Below are positions 8,820 through 17,269 of a stretch of 64,000 bases of DNA, one piece after another. Source of the DNA: Aquimarina sp. MMG016 (GTDB taxonomy: Bacteria > Bacteroidota > Bacteroidia > Flavobacteriales > Flavobacteriaceae); NCBI RefSeq assembly GCF_018100805.1, contig NZ_JAGJEA010000003.1, forward strand, positions 558,001 through 622,000. Reading direction: 5' to 3'. Numbering within the stretch: the first letter of the stretch is position 1; each line of letters starts with the position of its first letter. The translations under genes and the position numbers were made by a program. The notes beneath the pieces were generated by a model that was not told the origin of the DNA, searched no databases, and saw nothing but the letters and a program-made list of their open reading frames with translations.

Positions 8820-8852
8820 GTAATAGCTGTAACGGTTGGTTGCAGCTATTAC
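8820..8852 (+). promoter_or_regulatory. Intercistronic hairpin between atpE and atpF
   Basis: Perfect 10-pair stem GTAATAGCTG/CAGCTATTAC with a 13-base loop, 8 bases after the atpE stop. No T run follows, so it is not a normal terminator. An mRNA 3'-end stabiliser or processing site that raises subunit c output is the natural reading (inference). Confidence 0.6.
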
Positions 8853-8895
8853 TAAGATTTAGAATTAGACAAAAAAGAAAATAACATAATTAGTT

Positions 8896-9396
8896 ATGGA
8901 TAAGTTAATAAATGATTTTTCATTCGGTTTGTTTTTCTGGCAGATACTTTTATTTGTTGGATTGCTATTGGTATTAAGAAAATTTGCTTGGAAACCTATT
9001 TTGGATTCAGTTAATAATCGTGAAGAAGGAATTAAAAATGCATTAGAGTCTGCAGAAGCTGCTAGAAAAGAAATGCAAAACCTTCAGGCTGATAATGAGC
9101 GTATCCTTAATGAAGCTCGTGCAGAACGTGATGGAATGCTTAAAGAAGCAAGACAGCTTAAAGAAAATATGATTGCTGATGCTAAAGCAGAAGCTCAGAC
9201 AGAAGCTGATAAAATTGTTGCACAAGCACAAGCAACTATTGCTAGTGAGAAAAAAGCTGCAATTGCTGACCTTAAGAATCAGGTGGCTGGACTTTCTGTA
9301 GAAATCGCAGAAAAAGTAGTAAGAAAAGAATTAGCTGACAAAGACAAACAACTAGAGTTAGTAGAGTCTATGTTAGGAGATGTTACTTTAAACTAA
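8896..9396 (+). CDS. atpF: ATP synthase F0 subunit b
   Basis: 166 residues: one N-terminal membrane helix (about 9-27) followed by a long charged, alanine-rich coiled coil typical of the b-subunit stalk. LRKFAWKPILDSVNNREEGI at the membrane exit is the conserved b-subunit motif. It forms the peripheral stalk with the delta subunit encoded 7 bases downstream. Confidence 0.95.
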   Translation: MDKLINDFSFGLFFWQILLFVGLLLVLRKFAWKPILDSVNNREEGIKNALESAEAARKEMQNLQADNERILNEARAERDGMLKEARQLKENMIADAKAEAQTEADKIVAQAQATIASEKKAAIADLKNQVAGLSVEIAEKVVRKELADKDKQLELVESMLGDVTLN

Positions 9397-9403
9397 TCGT
9401 ATA

Positions 9404-9931
9404 ATGAGTAGAGCAGCAATACGTTATGCTAAAGCTGTTTTGAGTTTAGCTCAAGACAAAAAAGCCACTGAAGATGTTCAGAAGGATATGCAAAGTATTA
9501 TCACTACAGTAAGTGATAGCGCAGAGCTCAAAATGGTTTTAAATAGTCCTTTGATCAAAAGTGAGGTGAAACTTGCATCATTAAAGGAAATCTTTAAAAA
9601 TACTGGAGAAATAACTCAAAAAGTTTTCGATGTATTGATTGAAAATAAAAGAGTGAATTTATTAGCTGATGTAGCAAAGCAATACATTGTTTTATTTGAT
9701 CAGTTAAATAATACTCAGGTTGCAAAAGTTACTACTGCAGTGCCCCTAGACAAAGCAATGAGTACAAAGGTACTGGCTAAGGTAAAGGAGCTAACAGGTA
9801 ATGAGGCGACTATAGAAAATGAAGTTGATGAAAGTATTATCGGTGGATTTATTCTTAGAGTAGGAGATTTGCAGTATAATGCTAGTATAGCAAATAAGCT
9901 GACAAGTTTAAAAAGAGAATTAAGTAATTAA
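9404..9931 (+). CDS. atpH: ATP synthase F1 subunit delta
   Basis: 175 residues. The start SRAAIRYAKAVLSLAQ and the C-terminal stretch IIGGFILRVGDLQYNASI are the two conserved parts of OSCP/delta proteins. It joins the b stalk to the top of the alpha3beta3 head. It sits in the usual order between atpF and atpA. Confidence 0.95.
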   Translation: MSRAAIRYAKAVLSLAQDKKATEDVQKDMQSIITTVSDSAELKMVLNSPLIKSEVKLASLKEIFKNTGEITQKVFDVLIENKRVNLLADVAKQYIVLFDQLNNTQVAKVTTAVPLDKAMSTKVLAKVKELTGNEATIENEVDESIIGGFILRVGDLQYNASIANKLTSLKRELSN

Positions 9932-9964
9932 GAATTACATTTTAAAATAAAAATTTAATAATAA

Positions 9965-9989
9965 GGGAATGAGTTAAATTCTCATTCTT
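9965..9989 (+). promoter_or_regulatory. Intercistronic hairpin before atpA
   Basis: Perfect 7-pair stem GAATGAG/CTCATTC, extendable by two G-T pairs, with a 7-base AT loop, in the 73-base gap between atpH and atpA. No T run long enough for a terminator. It may be an RNA processing or translational control element. Confidence 0.45.
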
Positions 9990-10004
9990 CTAAACTATTA
10001 TAAA

Positions 10005-11582
10005 ATGGCAGAAGTGAATCCTGCTGAAGTATCAGCAATATTAAAACAACAATTATCTGGATTTGAAGCATCAGCTTCATTGGAGGAAGTAGGAACAGTA
10101 TTACAAGTAGGTGATGGTATCGCACGTGTATACGGATTGTCTAATGCTCAATATGGAGAATTAGTACAGTTTGATTCAGGTCTTGAAGGTATCGTTCTTA
10201 ACTTAGAAGAGGATAATGTTGGGGTAGTACTTTTAGGTTCTTCAACAGAAGTAAAAGAAGGTGCAACAGTAAAGCGTACACAGCGTATCGCATCTATCAA
10301 TGTTGGAGAAGGTATCGTAGGTCGTGTTGTTGACACACTGGGTAACCCTATCGATGGTAAAGGTGCAATTGAAGGTGAAACTTTCGAAATGCCATTAGAG
10401 CGTAAAGCTCCTGGAGTAGTTTTCCGTCAGCCAGTAAATGAGCCACTACAAACAGGTATCAAGTCTATTGATGCTATGGTACCGATTGGTAGAGGGCAAC
10501 GTGAACTTGTAATTGGTGACCGTCAAACAGGTAAGACTACGGTATGTATTGATACCATTCTTAATCAAAAAGAATTTTATGATGCTGGTGAGCCGGTATA
10601 CTGTATTTATGTAGCTATCGGTCAGAAAGCTTCTACAGTAGCGAATATTGCTAAGGTATTAGAAGATAAAGGTGCATTGGCGTATACAACTATTGTTGCA
10701 GCTAACGCGTCTGATCCTGCACCGATGCAGGTATATGCTCCGTTTGCAGGTGCTGCAATTGGTGAGTATTTCCGTGATACAGGTCGTCCTGCTTTAATCA
10801 TCTATGATGATTTATCTAAGCAAGCGGTTGCATATCGTGAGGTATCATTATTATTACGTCGTCCACCGGGTCGTGAGGCATATCCTGGAGATGTATTCTA
10901 TCTTCACTCTAGATTATTAGAGCGTGCTGCAAAAGTAATTGCTGATGATACTATTGCTAAAGACATGAATGATCTTCCTGATTCTTTAAAAGATAAAGTA
11001 AAAGGAGGAGGTTCTTTAACCGCTCTTCCTATTATAGAAACACAAGCAGGTGATGTATCAGCATATATCCCAACCAACGTAATCTCGATTACTGATGGTC
11101 AGATATTTTTAACTTCTGATTTATTTAACTCTGGTGTACGTCCGGCAATTAACGTGGGTATCTCTGTGTCTCGTGTTGGTGGATCGGCACAGATTAAATC
11201 GATGAAGAAAGTAGCAGGTACTTTAAAACTTGACCAGGCGCAGTTCCGTGAATTAGAAGCGTTTGCTAAGTTTGGATCTGATCTTGATGCTGCAACCTTA
11301 AATGTAATCGAAAAAGGTAAGCGTAACGTAGAAATCTTAAAACAAGCTCAGAATGATCCTTATACAGTAGAAGATCAGATTGCAATAATCTATGCTGGAT
11401 CTAAGAACTTGTTAAGAGACGTACCAGTAAATAAAGTAAAGGAATTCGAAAGCGATTTTATAGAATATCTTAATGCTAAACATAGAGATGCACTAGATAC
11501 TCTTAAGGCAGGAAAACTAACTGACGAGGTTACAGATGTATTAATGTCTGCTTGTAAGGAGATTTCTGCAAAATACAAATAA
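10005..11582 (+). CDS. atpA: ATP synthase F1 subunit alpha
   Basis: 525 residues, full family length. Walker A GDRQTGKT is at 171-178; [13 protein letters not shown] and the catalytic-site arginine region [10 protein letters not shown] are present. Base use in the conserved core is more regular (many GGT, CGT codons) than in neighbours, as expected for a highly expressed gene. The stop codon overlaps the first base of a 30-base palindrome that starts the four-helix-bundle island, so the insertion lies flush against the gene end without damaging it. The beta and epsilon genes are not in the window; in Bacteroidetes they lie elsewhere. Confidence 0.97.
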   Translation: MAEVNPAEVSAILKQQLSGFEASASLEEVGTVLQVGDGIARVYGLSNAQYGELVQFDSGLEGIVLNLEEDNVGVVLLGSSTEVKEGATVKRTQRIASINVGEGIVGRVVDTLGNPIDGKGAIEGETFEMPLERKAPGVVFRQPVNEPLQTGIKSIDAMVPIGRGQRELVIGDRQTGKTTVCIDTILNQKEFYDAGEPVYCIYVAIGQKASTVANIAKVLEDKGALAYTTIVAANASDPAPMQVYAPFAGAAIGEYFRDTGRPALIIYDDLSKQAVAYREVSLLLRRPPGREAYPGDVFYLHSRLLERAAKVIADDTIAKDMNDLPDSLKDKVKGGGSLTALPIIETQAGDVSAYIPTNVISITDGQIFLTSDLFNSGVRPAINVGISVSRVGGSAQIKSMKKVAGTLKLDQAQFRELEAFAKFGSDLDAATLNVIEKGKRNVEILKQAQNDPYTVEDQIAIIYAGSKNLLRDVPVNKVKEFESDFIEYLNAKHRDALDTLKAGKLTDEVTDVLMSACKEISAKYK

Positions 11583-11611
11583 TTCAGAATTCTAAATTTA
11601 GAATTCTGAAT
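11582..11611. repeat. 30-base perfect palindrome, left end of four-helix island
   Basis: Arms ATTCAGAATTCTAAA and its exact reverse complement, with no spacer. It can also be read as four 7-bp units (ATTCAGA, ATTCTAA, ATTTAGA, ATTCTGA). It begins on the last base of the atpA stop codon. Confidence 0.9.
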
Positions 11612-11616
11612 AGGAG

Positions 11617-11958
11617 ATGGCTTACAAAAAAAGGAATAATGCAATCGTAGATAAAAGTTTTTATTTTAGTTGTGATATTGTAAATTTTTGTAAAGAATTA
11701 AAGAAAAAGCATGAATATGAAATTGCTAGTCAACTTATAAAAAGTGGTACTAGTATAGGTGCAAATGTAAGAGAATCGCAAAGAGGAGTAAGCACCAAAG
11801 ATTTCAAAAATAAATTAGGGATTGCTTTAAAAGAAGCTGATGAAACATCTTTTTGGCTTGATGTAATTGAGGAAACTACGATGGAGATTCCAAATGAGTT
11901 AACTGAAAGATGTGATGAGCTAATTAGGTTATTGGTTAGTATAATTAAAAATTCATAA
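11617..11958 (+). CDS. Four-helix-bundle protein (S23 / bvIVS family)
   Basis: 113 residues, predicted as four amphipathic helices. The signature SGTSIGANVRESQRG followed by DFKNKLGIALKEADET and FWLD is that of the 23S rRNA intervening-sequence protein family (S23, relatives of the Avd protein of diversity-generating retroelements). The family's biochemical role is poorly known; members bind nucleic acid or act as adaptors. The gene splits atpA from atpG, which are normally adjacent, and is bounded by palindromic heptamer repeats on both sides; GGAG at 11613-11616 lies just before the ATG, close for a ribosome site. It looks like a later insertion tolerated inside an essential operon. Confidence 0.9.
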   Translation: MAYKKRNNAIVDKSFYFSCDIVNFCKELKKKHEYEIASQLIKSGTSIGANVRESQRGVSTKDFKNKLGIALKEADETSFWLDVIEETTMEIPNELTERCDELIRLLVSIIKNS

Positions 11959-11981
11959 TTCTGAATTCAGAATTCATAATT
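11951..11981. repeat. Palindromic heptamer repeat, right end of four-helix island
   Basis: 18-base perfect palindrome (11957-11974, centre CTGAATTCAG) inside a pair of direct repeats ATTCATAATT at 11951-11960 and 11972-11981. Reads as 7-bp units ATTCATA, ATTCTGA, ATTCAGA, ATTCATA. It shares the core TTCAGAATTC with the left-end palindrome and overlaps the stop codon of the four-helix gene. Confidence 0.88.
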
Positions 11982-11988
11982 ATAAAAA

Positions 11989-12849
11989 ATGGCAAATTTA
12001 AAAGAATTACGTAGTAGAATTACCTCTGTATCCTCAACAATGCAAATTACCAGTGCTATGAAAATGGTATCTGCTGCAAAGTTGAATAAAGCACAGATGG
12101 CTATTACTGCAATGCGTCCATATGCCGATAAACTTACAGAGCTTTTACAAAGCCTGAGCGCTTCGCTTGAAGGTGATAGTGCAAGTGTTTATTCTGAGCA
12201 ACGTGAGGTTAATAAGGTACTAGTAGTATCTATAGCATCTAATCGTGGATTAGCAGGAGCGTTTAATTCTAATATCATTAAAGCTTCAAGAGAGTTATAT
12301 GAAAATGTATACTCAGGAAAGCAAGTTGATTTTGTTACTATTGGTAAAAAGGTTAATGATATCATTTCAAAAACACATACTGTTGTCGCTAACAAGAGTG
12401 ACTTGTTTGATGATTTAACTTTTGCTAATGTAGCAGCAATTGCTGAAGAATTGATGGAATTATTTACTAATGGTTCTTATGATAGAATTGTAGTAGTATA
12501 CAATAAATTTAAGAATGCTGCTACGCAAGATGTCACTACTGAACAGTTCTTACCAATTGTTCCTACTGAAGGAGATACTAATGTGAATTTAGATTACATT
12601 TTCGAACCTTCTAAGGAGGAAATAGTAGAGCAGTTGATTCCTAAATCATTAAAGACTCAATTGTATAAAGCTGTGAGAGATTCATTTGCGTCAGAGCATG
12701 GTGCTCGTATGACTGCAATGCATAAAGCGACCGATAATGCTACAGAACTTAGAGATTCGCTTAAGCTATCATATAACAAAGCAAGACAAGCTGCTATTAC
12801 TAACGAAATTCTTGAAATCGTTGGTGGGGCAGAAGCTTTGAATAATTAA
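11989..12849 (+). CDS. atpG: ATP synthase F1 subunit gamma
   Basis: 286 residues. The N-terminal helix (LKELRSRITSVSSTMQITSA, MKMVSAAKL) and C-terminal helix (NKARQAAITNEILEIVGGAE) are the two conserved parts that form the rotor coiled coil. It starts 7 bases after the right-hand repeat of the four-helix island, so that repeat is part of its leader and may affect its translation. A strong terminator follows and closes the operon. Confidence 0.96.
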   Translation: MANLKELRSRITSVSSTMQITSAMKMVSAAKLNKAQMAITAMRPYADKLTELLQSLSASLEGDSASVYSEQREVNKVLVVSIASNRGLAGAFNSNIIKASRELYENVYSGKQVDFVTIGKKVNDIISKTHTVVANKSDLFDDLTFANVAAIAEELMELFTNGSYDRIVVVYNKFKNAATQDVTTEQFLPIVPTEGDTNVNLDYIFEPSKEEIVEQLIPKSLKTQLYKAVRDSFASEHGARMTAMHKATDNATELRDSLKLSYNKARQAAITNEILEIVGGAEALNN

Positions 12850-12900
12850 AAAGATATATCATTTCGACGAAGGTTGGAATATATTATCATAAAACAGTTA

Positions 12901-12934
12901 AAAACCTCATAAGAAAACTTATGAGGTTTTTTAG
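12901..12934 (+). terminator. Rho-independent terminator of the ATP synthase operon
   Basis: Perfect 13-pair stem AAAACCTCATAAG/CTTATGAGGTTTT with an AAAA loop and a T run. Confidence 0.92.
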
Positions 12935-12946
12935 TTTTTTTAAGAA

Positions 12947-12974
12947 TTGCTTATCGGCAAATCCCTTACCTTTA
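12947..12974 (+). promoter_or_regulatory. Promoter TTG-N17-TACCTTTA
   Basis: TTG at 12947-12949 and TACCTTTA at 12967-12974 with 17 bases between, a near-perfect flavobacterial promoter directly after the atp terminator and 14 bases before the ATG at 12989. The -33 TTG is itself the false start of a longer open frame. Confidence 0.75.
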
Positions 12975-12988
12975 AGAGAAAAAGAAAA

Positions 12989-13636
12989 ATGAAAGCAATT
13001 AAACTCTTCACTATACTACTTTTAATAAGTAGTTTTTCAACGATTAAAGCTCAAAATGAAGCAAATAATATTAAAATGGGCTTTGCCGGAGTTCCTCTTT
13101 TGGATCTTAGCGATGGTTATGTTGGAGTAGCAGCTAAACCAAGTGTTTCTTTTTACGTATCCGAGCGATTTGCAATTAATACTGCTGCATTTGTTTTATT
13201 TCCGCAGGATATTGAACTGGATAGCGGACGAGATGCAGAAGTACAAGCCTATGGTTTTATACCTTCTTTTAGAAAACATGCAATTAATAGTGGTAAATTC
13301 AGTTTTTATTTAGAGTCCGGTGTTGGAATCGGAGCGATACGATATGAAGCCAAAGATCCTGCGGATATAGCCATTGAAGACAATAGCGGAGGAATGTTAT
13401 TACTTACTGCAGGAGCAGGTATTCAATATAGATTCGCTAAATGCCTGGAATTAGAGTTTGGTGTTCCGTATATGTATGGCCTTAATATTACTAATGGAGA
13501 CGATACCAAGCTGTTTTCTGGTATTGGATTAAACCTTGGTATGAATATTGTTTTTAATACAAAAGATGTCAAAAAATGGAAAACCAAAATGCGAGAGCGT
13601 CTGAAGAAAAAATGGGAAAAAGAAGAAAATCAATAA
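12989..13636 (+). CDS. Outer membrane beta-barrel protein
   Basis: 215 residues from ATG 12989, with a signal peptide ending at SFSTIKAQ (about 1-22). The rest alternates hydrophobic and polar residues with aromatic strand ends (SVSFYVSERFAINTAAFV, FYLESGVGIGAIRYE), as in small eight- to ten-stranded porin-like barrels of Bacteroidetes. The C-terminus is unusual: after the last strand it ends in a very basic helix (KKWKTKMRERLKKKWEKEE) that would face the periplasm. The last 25 bases overlap the next gene. Confidence 0.8.
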   Translation: MKAIKLFTILLLISSFSTIKAQNEANNIKMGFAGVPLLDLSDGYVGVAAKPSVSFYVSERFAINTAAFVLFPQDIELDSGRDAEVQAYGFIPSFRKHAINSGKFSFYLESGVGIGAIRYEAKDPADIAIEDNSGGMLLLTAGAGIQYRFAKCLELEFGVPYMYGLNITNGDDTKLFSGIGLNLGMNIVFNTKDVKKWKTKMRERLKKKWEKEENQ

Positions 13637-14130
13637 GTATCAAATCAATTTGCACTAATATAGTTTTATGTAGCCTGCTAGCAGTTTTTACACAGTGTGC
13701 CAGTAGTCAAAATACAGAAAAAACAGCTCCGGTTAAAGTTAAGGAGCCGTACTTTCAGAAATGGAATTCGTCAATAGAAGAGGGAGGCTCTGGATTTTTA
13801 GTGTATCTACCGATAGAGGAATCATCAAATATTCAACTGGAGTATGCATATTTCAAGGGAAAGAAGATAAAACTCGAAAGAAAAGCAAGAGAAGCTGTTT
13901 ACGTTGGAAAATATGTAAATCGCGCTAAAAAGAAGGGGTATAAAATGCATGTAGATCCCAAAAAAGAATATGGCAATGAATTTCCAGAATCACCTGAGAA
14001 AATTCCATATGAATTAAAGGGTAATGAATGTGTAATAGAATATACCAAAAATAATAAGAAAGAACATTTTAGATTAGATAATTTACCCGAAAAGAAAGTA
14101 GAAGGAGTTCCTATGCAGATAAGGCAATAA
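13612..14130 (+). CDS. Putative lipoprotein of unknown function
   Basis: 172 residues from ATG 13612, chosen over the ATG at 13576 because it leaves a normal lipoprotein signal: basic start GKRRK, hydrophobic stretch, lipobox VFTQC with the cysteine at 29. The mature part is predicted mainly beta with repeated lysine/glutamate pairs and no cysteine motif or catalytic signature I recognise. It overlaps the beta-barrel gene by 25 bases, suggesting coupled expression and perhaps partnership at the outer membrane. Confidence 0.75.
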   Translation: MGKRRKSISIKSICTNIVLCSLLAVFTQCASSQNTEKTAPVKVKEPYFQKWNSSIEEGGSGFLVYLPIEESSNIQLEYAYFKGKKIKLERKAREAVYVGKYVNRAKKKGYKMHVDPKKEYGNEFPESPEKIPYELKGNECVIEYTKNNKKEHFRLDNLPEKKVEGVPMQIRQ

Positions 14131-14136
14131 AAATTG

Positions 14137-14144
14137 TATTTTTA
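14137..14144 (+). promoter_or_regulatory. Possible promoter box TATTTTTA before flippase gene
   Basis: One mismatch to TAnnTTTG, 22 bases before the TTG start codon at 14166; no clear -33 box. Confidence 0.35.
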
Positions 14145-14165
14145 GAGCCATAATCAAGATACTAG

Positions 14166-15617
14166 TTGGGAATATTTCAGAAATTATTTAAACAAACATT
14201 TATATATGGATTGGCAACTGTGCTTCCGCGCATGTTGTCTTTTCTTTTGGTACCATTATATACTGATCTTTTACCCACAGATGAATATGGTAAGGTTTCT
14301 ATCATATTTTCCTATTTCGTATTATTTAATGTGATCTTGGCTTATGGCATGGAAACGGCATTTTTTAGGTTTTTTAATAAAGAATCTGATAAAGATGCTG
14401 TGGTAAGTACCTCAGCAATTTCCCTTGCAGTATCATCATTTGGGTTTTTTGCATTGGCGCTATTGCTCAAAGATCAGATAGCATTTCTAACAGACATAAG
14501 AGTAGATTATATTTCTTTAGTAATATGGATTTTACTTTTAGATGCTTTGGTAATTATTCCTTTTGCGTGGCTCAGAGCCAATGAAAGGCCTATGCGATAT
14601 TCTTTTGTCAAAATCTTGAATGTAGCAGTTAATTTAGGACTAAATGTCTTTCTTTTAAAATACTTATCTGAGTTGACTTCTACTCCTTCGGTTTTAGATC
14701 ATATCTGTAAAGATAATTATGAGATCAACTATATTTTTATATCTAATCTAGTTGCCAGTGGTCTAACGCTATTGTTATTGATTCCATTCTATACTAAGGT
14801 CAAATACCGTTTTGATCAAGCATTGTGGAAGAAAATGATGAAATATGCTTTGCCGGTGCTTGTAGCTGGTGTTGCGTATTCAATTAATGAGACATTTGAT
14901 AGAATTCTTTTGGATAATTTATTGCCAGAAGATGTTGCAGAACATTTGGTTGGAGTGTACTCAGCTTGTTATAAGCTAGCATTGTTTATGACATTGTTTG
15001 CCACCGCTTTTAGATTGGGAATTGAACCTTTTTTCTTTAGTCATGCAGAAAATAAAAATGCTCCAGAAACGTATGCAAAAATCACAAAATTTTTTGTGGC
15101 TTTTGGTTCTTTTATTTTATTGACTGTCGTTGTTTTTGTGCACGTTTTGAAAAAGTATATTATTCTAGACGAATCCTATTGGGAAGCTGTAAAGATTGTG
15201 CCTATTATCTTGTTAGCTAATCTTTGCCTGGGGATTTATCATAATCTTTCGGTTTGGTATAAAATTACAGACAGGACTAAGTTTGGAGCTTACATTTCAG
15301 TGGTAGGTGCAATACTCACTTTGGTCCTAAACTTTGTATTAATTCGAGAATATAATTATATGGCGTCAGCAGTTGCCACACTAGTTGCTTATGGAACCAT
15401 GATGGTACTCTCCTGGTATTTTGGAAGAAAATATTATGCTATTCCATATGATCTAAAGAAGATTGGAATGTATTTAACATTGTCTATTGTTTTTTCTGTA
15501 CTGTCGTTTTATGTTTTTGATAGTAATTATTTGATTTCAATCCCTTTGTTACTAGTGTTTTTAGTAATTTTGTACGCCTCTGAAAAGAGGGAATTAAGAC
15601 AAATTTTAAAAAGATAA
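14166..15617 (+). CDS. Polysaccharide/lipid-linked oligosaccharide flippase (Wzx/MATE type)
   Basis: 483 residues with twelve to fourteen membrane helices and no large loop. The N-terminus (LFKQTFIYGLATVLPRMLSF) is typical of the oligosaccharide flippases of Bacteroidetes. TTG at 14166 is taken as start because the conserved first helix would be lost at the next ATG (codon 23), and no ATG lies upstream. It probably moves undecaprenyl-linked sugars to the periplasm. It heads a set with dUTPase, a sugar nucleotidyltransferase, TPR, DUF4292 and EnvC-like genes on the same strand. Confidence 0.9.
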   Translation: MGIFQKLFKQTFIYGLATVLPRMLSFLLVPLYTDLLPTDEYGKVSIIFSYFVLFNVILAYGMETAFFRFFNKESDKDAVVSTSAISLAVSSFGFFALALLLKDQIAFLTDIRVDYISLVIWILLLDALVIIPFAWLRANERPMRYSFVKILNVAVNLGLNVFLLKYLSELTSTPSVLDHICKDNYEINYIFISNLVASGLTLLLLIPFYTKVKYRFDQALWKKMMKYALPVLVAGVAYSINETFDRILLDNLLPEDVAEHLVGVYSACYKLALFMTLFATAFRLGIEPFFFSHAENKNAPETYAKITKFFVAFGSFILLTVVVFVHVLKKYIILDESYWEAVKIVPIILLANLCLGIYHNLSVWYKITDRTKFGAYISVVGAILTLVLNFVLIREYNYMASAVATLVAYGTMMVLSWYFGRKYYAIPYDLKKIGMYLTLSIVFSVLSFYVFDSNYLISIPLLLVFLVILYASEKRELRQILKR

Positions 15618-15693
15618 AAAAACAAATTTTCTGCTGTTTCGATTGGAGTCGAGGAATAAGACTTCATTGCAATGCAAAAGTTAAAATATAAAG

Positions 15694-16128
15694 ATGCAAA
15701 TAAAAATCATCAATAAGTCGTCACACGATTTACCACATTATGAAACCATTGCCTCTGCGGGAATGGATTTAAGAGCTAATATTACTGAAGCTGTAACCTT
15801 AAAACCATTAGAGCGAACAATTGTAAAAACTGGCTTGCTTATAGAATTACCAGTTGGTTATGAAGCACAAGTTCGTCCGCGTAGTGGATTGGCAGCCAAA
15901 AAAGGAATTACAGTGCTTAATGCGCCAGGAACTGTAGATGCGGATTATAGAGGGGAGATCGGTGTAATTCTAGTAAATCTCTCTAACCAAGATTTTACTA
16001 TAGAAAATGGAGAAAGAGTTGCTCAGCTGGTAATAGCTAAACACGAGAGAGCAGAGTGGGTGGATGTAAAGGAACTATCAGAAACCTCTAGAGGAGAAGG
16101 AGGATTCGGTAGTACTGGGGTGAAGTAA
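15694..16128 (+). CDS. dut: dUTP diphosphatase
   Basis: 144 residues, the length of trimeric dUTPases. All five motifs can be seen: AGMDLRA (about 23-29), [12 protein letters not shown] (about 66-77), the catalytic-aspartate motif [13 protein letters not shown] (about 82-94), [10 protein letters not shown] (about 108-117) and the flexible C-terminal arm GEGGFGSTG. It hydrolyses dUTP to dUMP and pyrophosphate, keeping uracil out of DNA and supplying dTMP synthesis. It shares a strand and likely transcript with the flippase and nucleotidyltransferase genes. Confidence 0.97.
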   Translation: MQIKIINKSSHDLPHYETIASAGMDLRANITEAVTLKPLERTIVKTGLLIELPVGYEAQVRPRSGLAAKKGITVLNAPGTVDADYRGEIGVILVNLSNQDFTIENGERVAQLVIAKHERAEWVDVKELSETSRGEGGFGSTGVK

Positions 16129-16166
16129 TCGAGTATAAAATAAAAATATATAAACAAAACCGGTTT

Positions 16167-16193
16167 CCCCCTTGGAAGGGGGCTAGGGGGATG
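16167..16193 (+). repeat. Dispersed C5/G5 repeat (copy 1)
   Basis: 27 bases: C5, TTGGAA, G5, then CTA, G5, ATG. It agrees at 22 of 27 positions with 53577-53603. Similar pyrimidine/purine hairpin repeats are scattered in flavobacterial genomes as I recall. It lies between dut and the nucleotidyltransferase gene. Confidence 0.75.
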
Positions 16194-16233
16194 TATTAAC
16201 AATCAATCAAAATATTAAAACAACAAACCAAAT

Positions 16234-17250
16234 ATGAAAATCATTGTACCTATGGCAGGAAGAGGTTCTAGATTAAGACCTCATACATTAACAGTTCCTA
16301 AACCATTAATTCCGGTAGCGGGTAAACCTATTGTACATAGATTAGTGTCAGATATTGCAAAAGTTTTAGGAGAACCCATAGAAGAAATTGCTTTTATATT
16401 AGGCGATCCTGCGTTTTTTGGAGATGATGTTGTAGCTAGTTTAACAGAATTGGCAGAAAGTCTTGGGGCTAAAGCTTCTATTTATAGACAAGATGAACCG
16501 TTAGGAACTGGTCATGCAATTATGTCTGCAAAGGAATCTTTATCAGGCCCTGCGGTAATTGCTTATGCGGATACTTTGATTAGAGCAAATTTTGATTTAG
16601 ATAAAGAAGCAGATGCTGCAATATGGGTAAAACAGGTGGATCGTCCGGAAGCCTATGGTGTGGTTAAACTAAATGACAAAAAAGAAATTGTAGAGCTGGT
16701 TGAAAAACCGCAGGAGTTTGTTTCGGATTTAGCGGTGATAGGAATCTATTATTTTAAGGATGTTGGAGTACTTAAAAATGAGCTTCAGTATGTTTTGGAT
16801 CATAATATTATCAATGGAGGAGAGTACCAGATTAATGACGGAATCAAAAGAATGATGGCTGACGGCAAAGTTTTTGTTACCGGACAGGTGGATGAATGGA
16901 TGGACTGTGGAAACAAAAATGTGACTGTAGAAACTAATTCTAGAATGCTAGGTTTTTTACAAAAAGATGGCGAAAAATTGGTAAGCGATTCTGTTATACA
17001 AGAAAACGCTACAATTATCCCTCCTTGTTACATTGGAGAAGGGGTTACGATTAAGAACGCATCTGTAGGGCCAAACGTATCTATAGGGGATGGATGTACG
17101 ATTGAGGACACAGCAATTAAAAATAGTCTGGTTCAAACACAAACTGTCATAAAAAATGCTAACTTAGACAATGCTATGGTGGGAAATCACGTTGTGTATG
17201 ACGGAAACTATTCTACTATTAGTATTGGAGACTATTCTACTATGGAATAA
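16234..17250 (+). CDS. Sugar-1-phosphate nucleotidyltransferase with hexapeptide C-terminus
   Basis: 338 residues. Residues 1-235 are a nucleotidyltransferase domain with the GRGSRLRPHT and VPKPLIPVAGKP motif near 8-32 (pyrophosphorylase loop and lysine) and GTGHAI near 90. Residues about 250-338 carry the hexapeptide pattern of a left-handed beta helix (IGEGVTI, VSIGDGCTI, MVGNHVV). It makes an NDP-sugar from NTP and a sugar 1-phosphate, for envelope polysaccharide; which sugar (glucose, mannose or another) cannot be told. Its neighbours fit polysaccharide and cell wall work. Confidence 0.9.
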   Translation: MKIIVPMAGRGSRLRPHTLTVPKPLIPVAGKPIVHRLVSDIAKVLGEPIEEIAFILGDPAFFGDDVVASLTELAESLGAKASIYRQDEPLGTGHAIMSAKESLSGPAVIAYADTLIRANFDLDKEADAAIWVKQVDRPEAYGVVKLNDKKEIVELVEKPQEFVSDLAVIGIYYFKDVGVLKNELQYVLDHNIINGGEYQINDGIKRMMADGKVFVTGQVDEWMDCGNKNVTVETNSRMLGFLQKDGEKLVSDSVIQENATIIPPCYIGEGVTIKNASVGPNVSIGDGCTIEDTAIKNSLVQTQTVIKNANLDNAMVGNHVVYDGNYSTISIGDYSTME

Positions 17251-17269
17251 TTTATGATGTGAGAGGTTT

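Noticed and set aside
12858-12890. Possible dispersed repeat containing TTTCGACGAAGG after atpG
   Set aside because: The core resembles a known style of flavobacterial intergenic repeat, but its stem is imperfect and there is no second copy in the window.
15632-15680. Hairpin-like sequence before dut (TTTCGATTGGAGTCGAGG)
   Set aside because: Only three pairs can form without mismatch, so it is not supported as a repeat or regulatory element.
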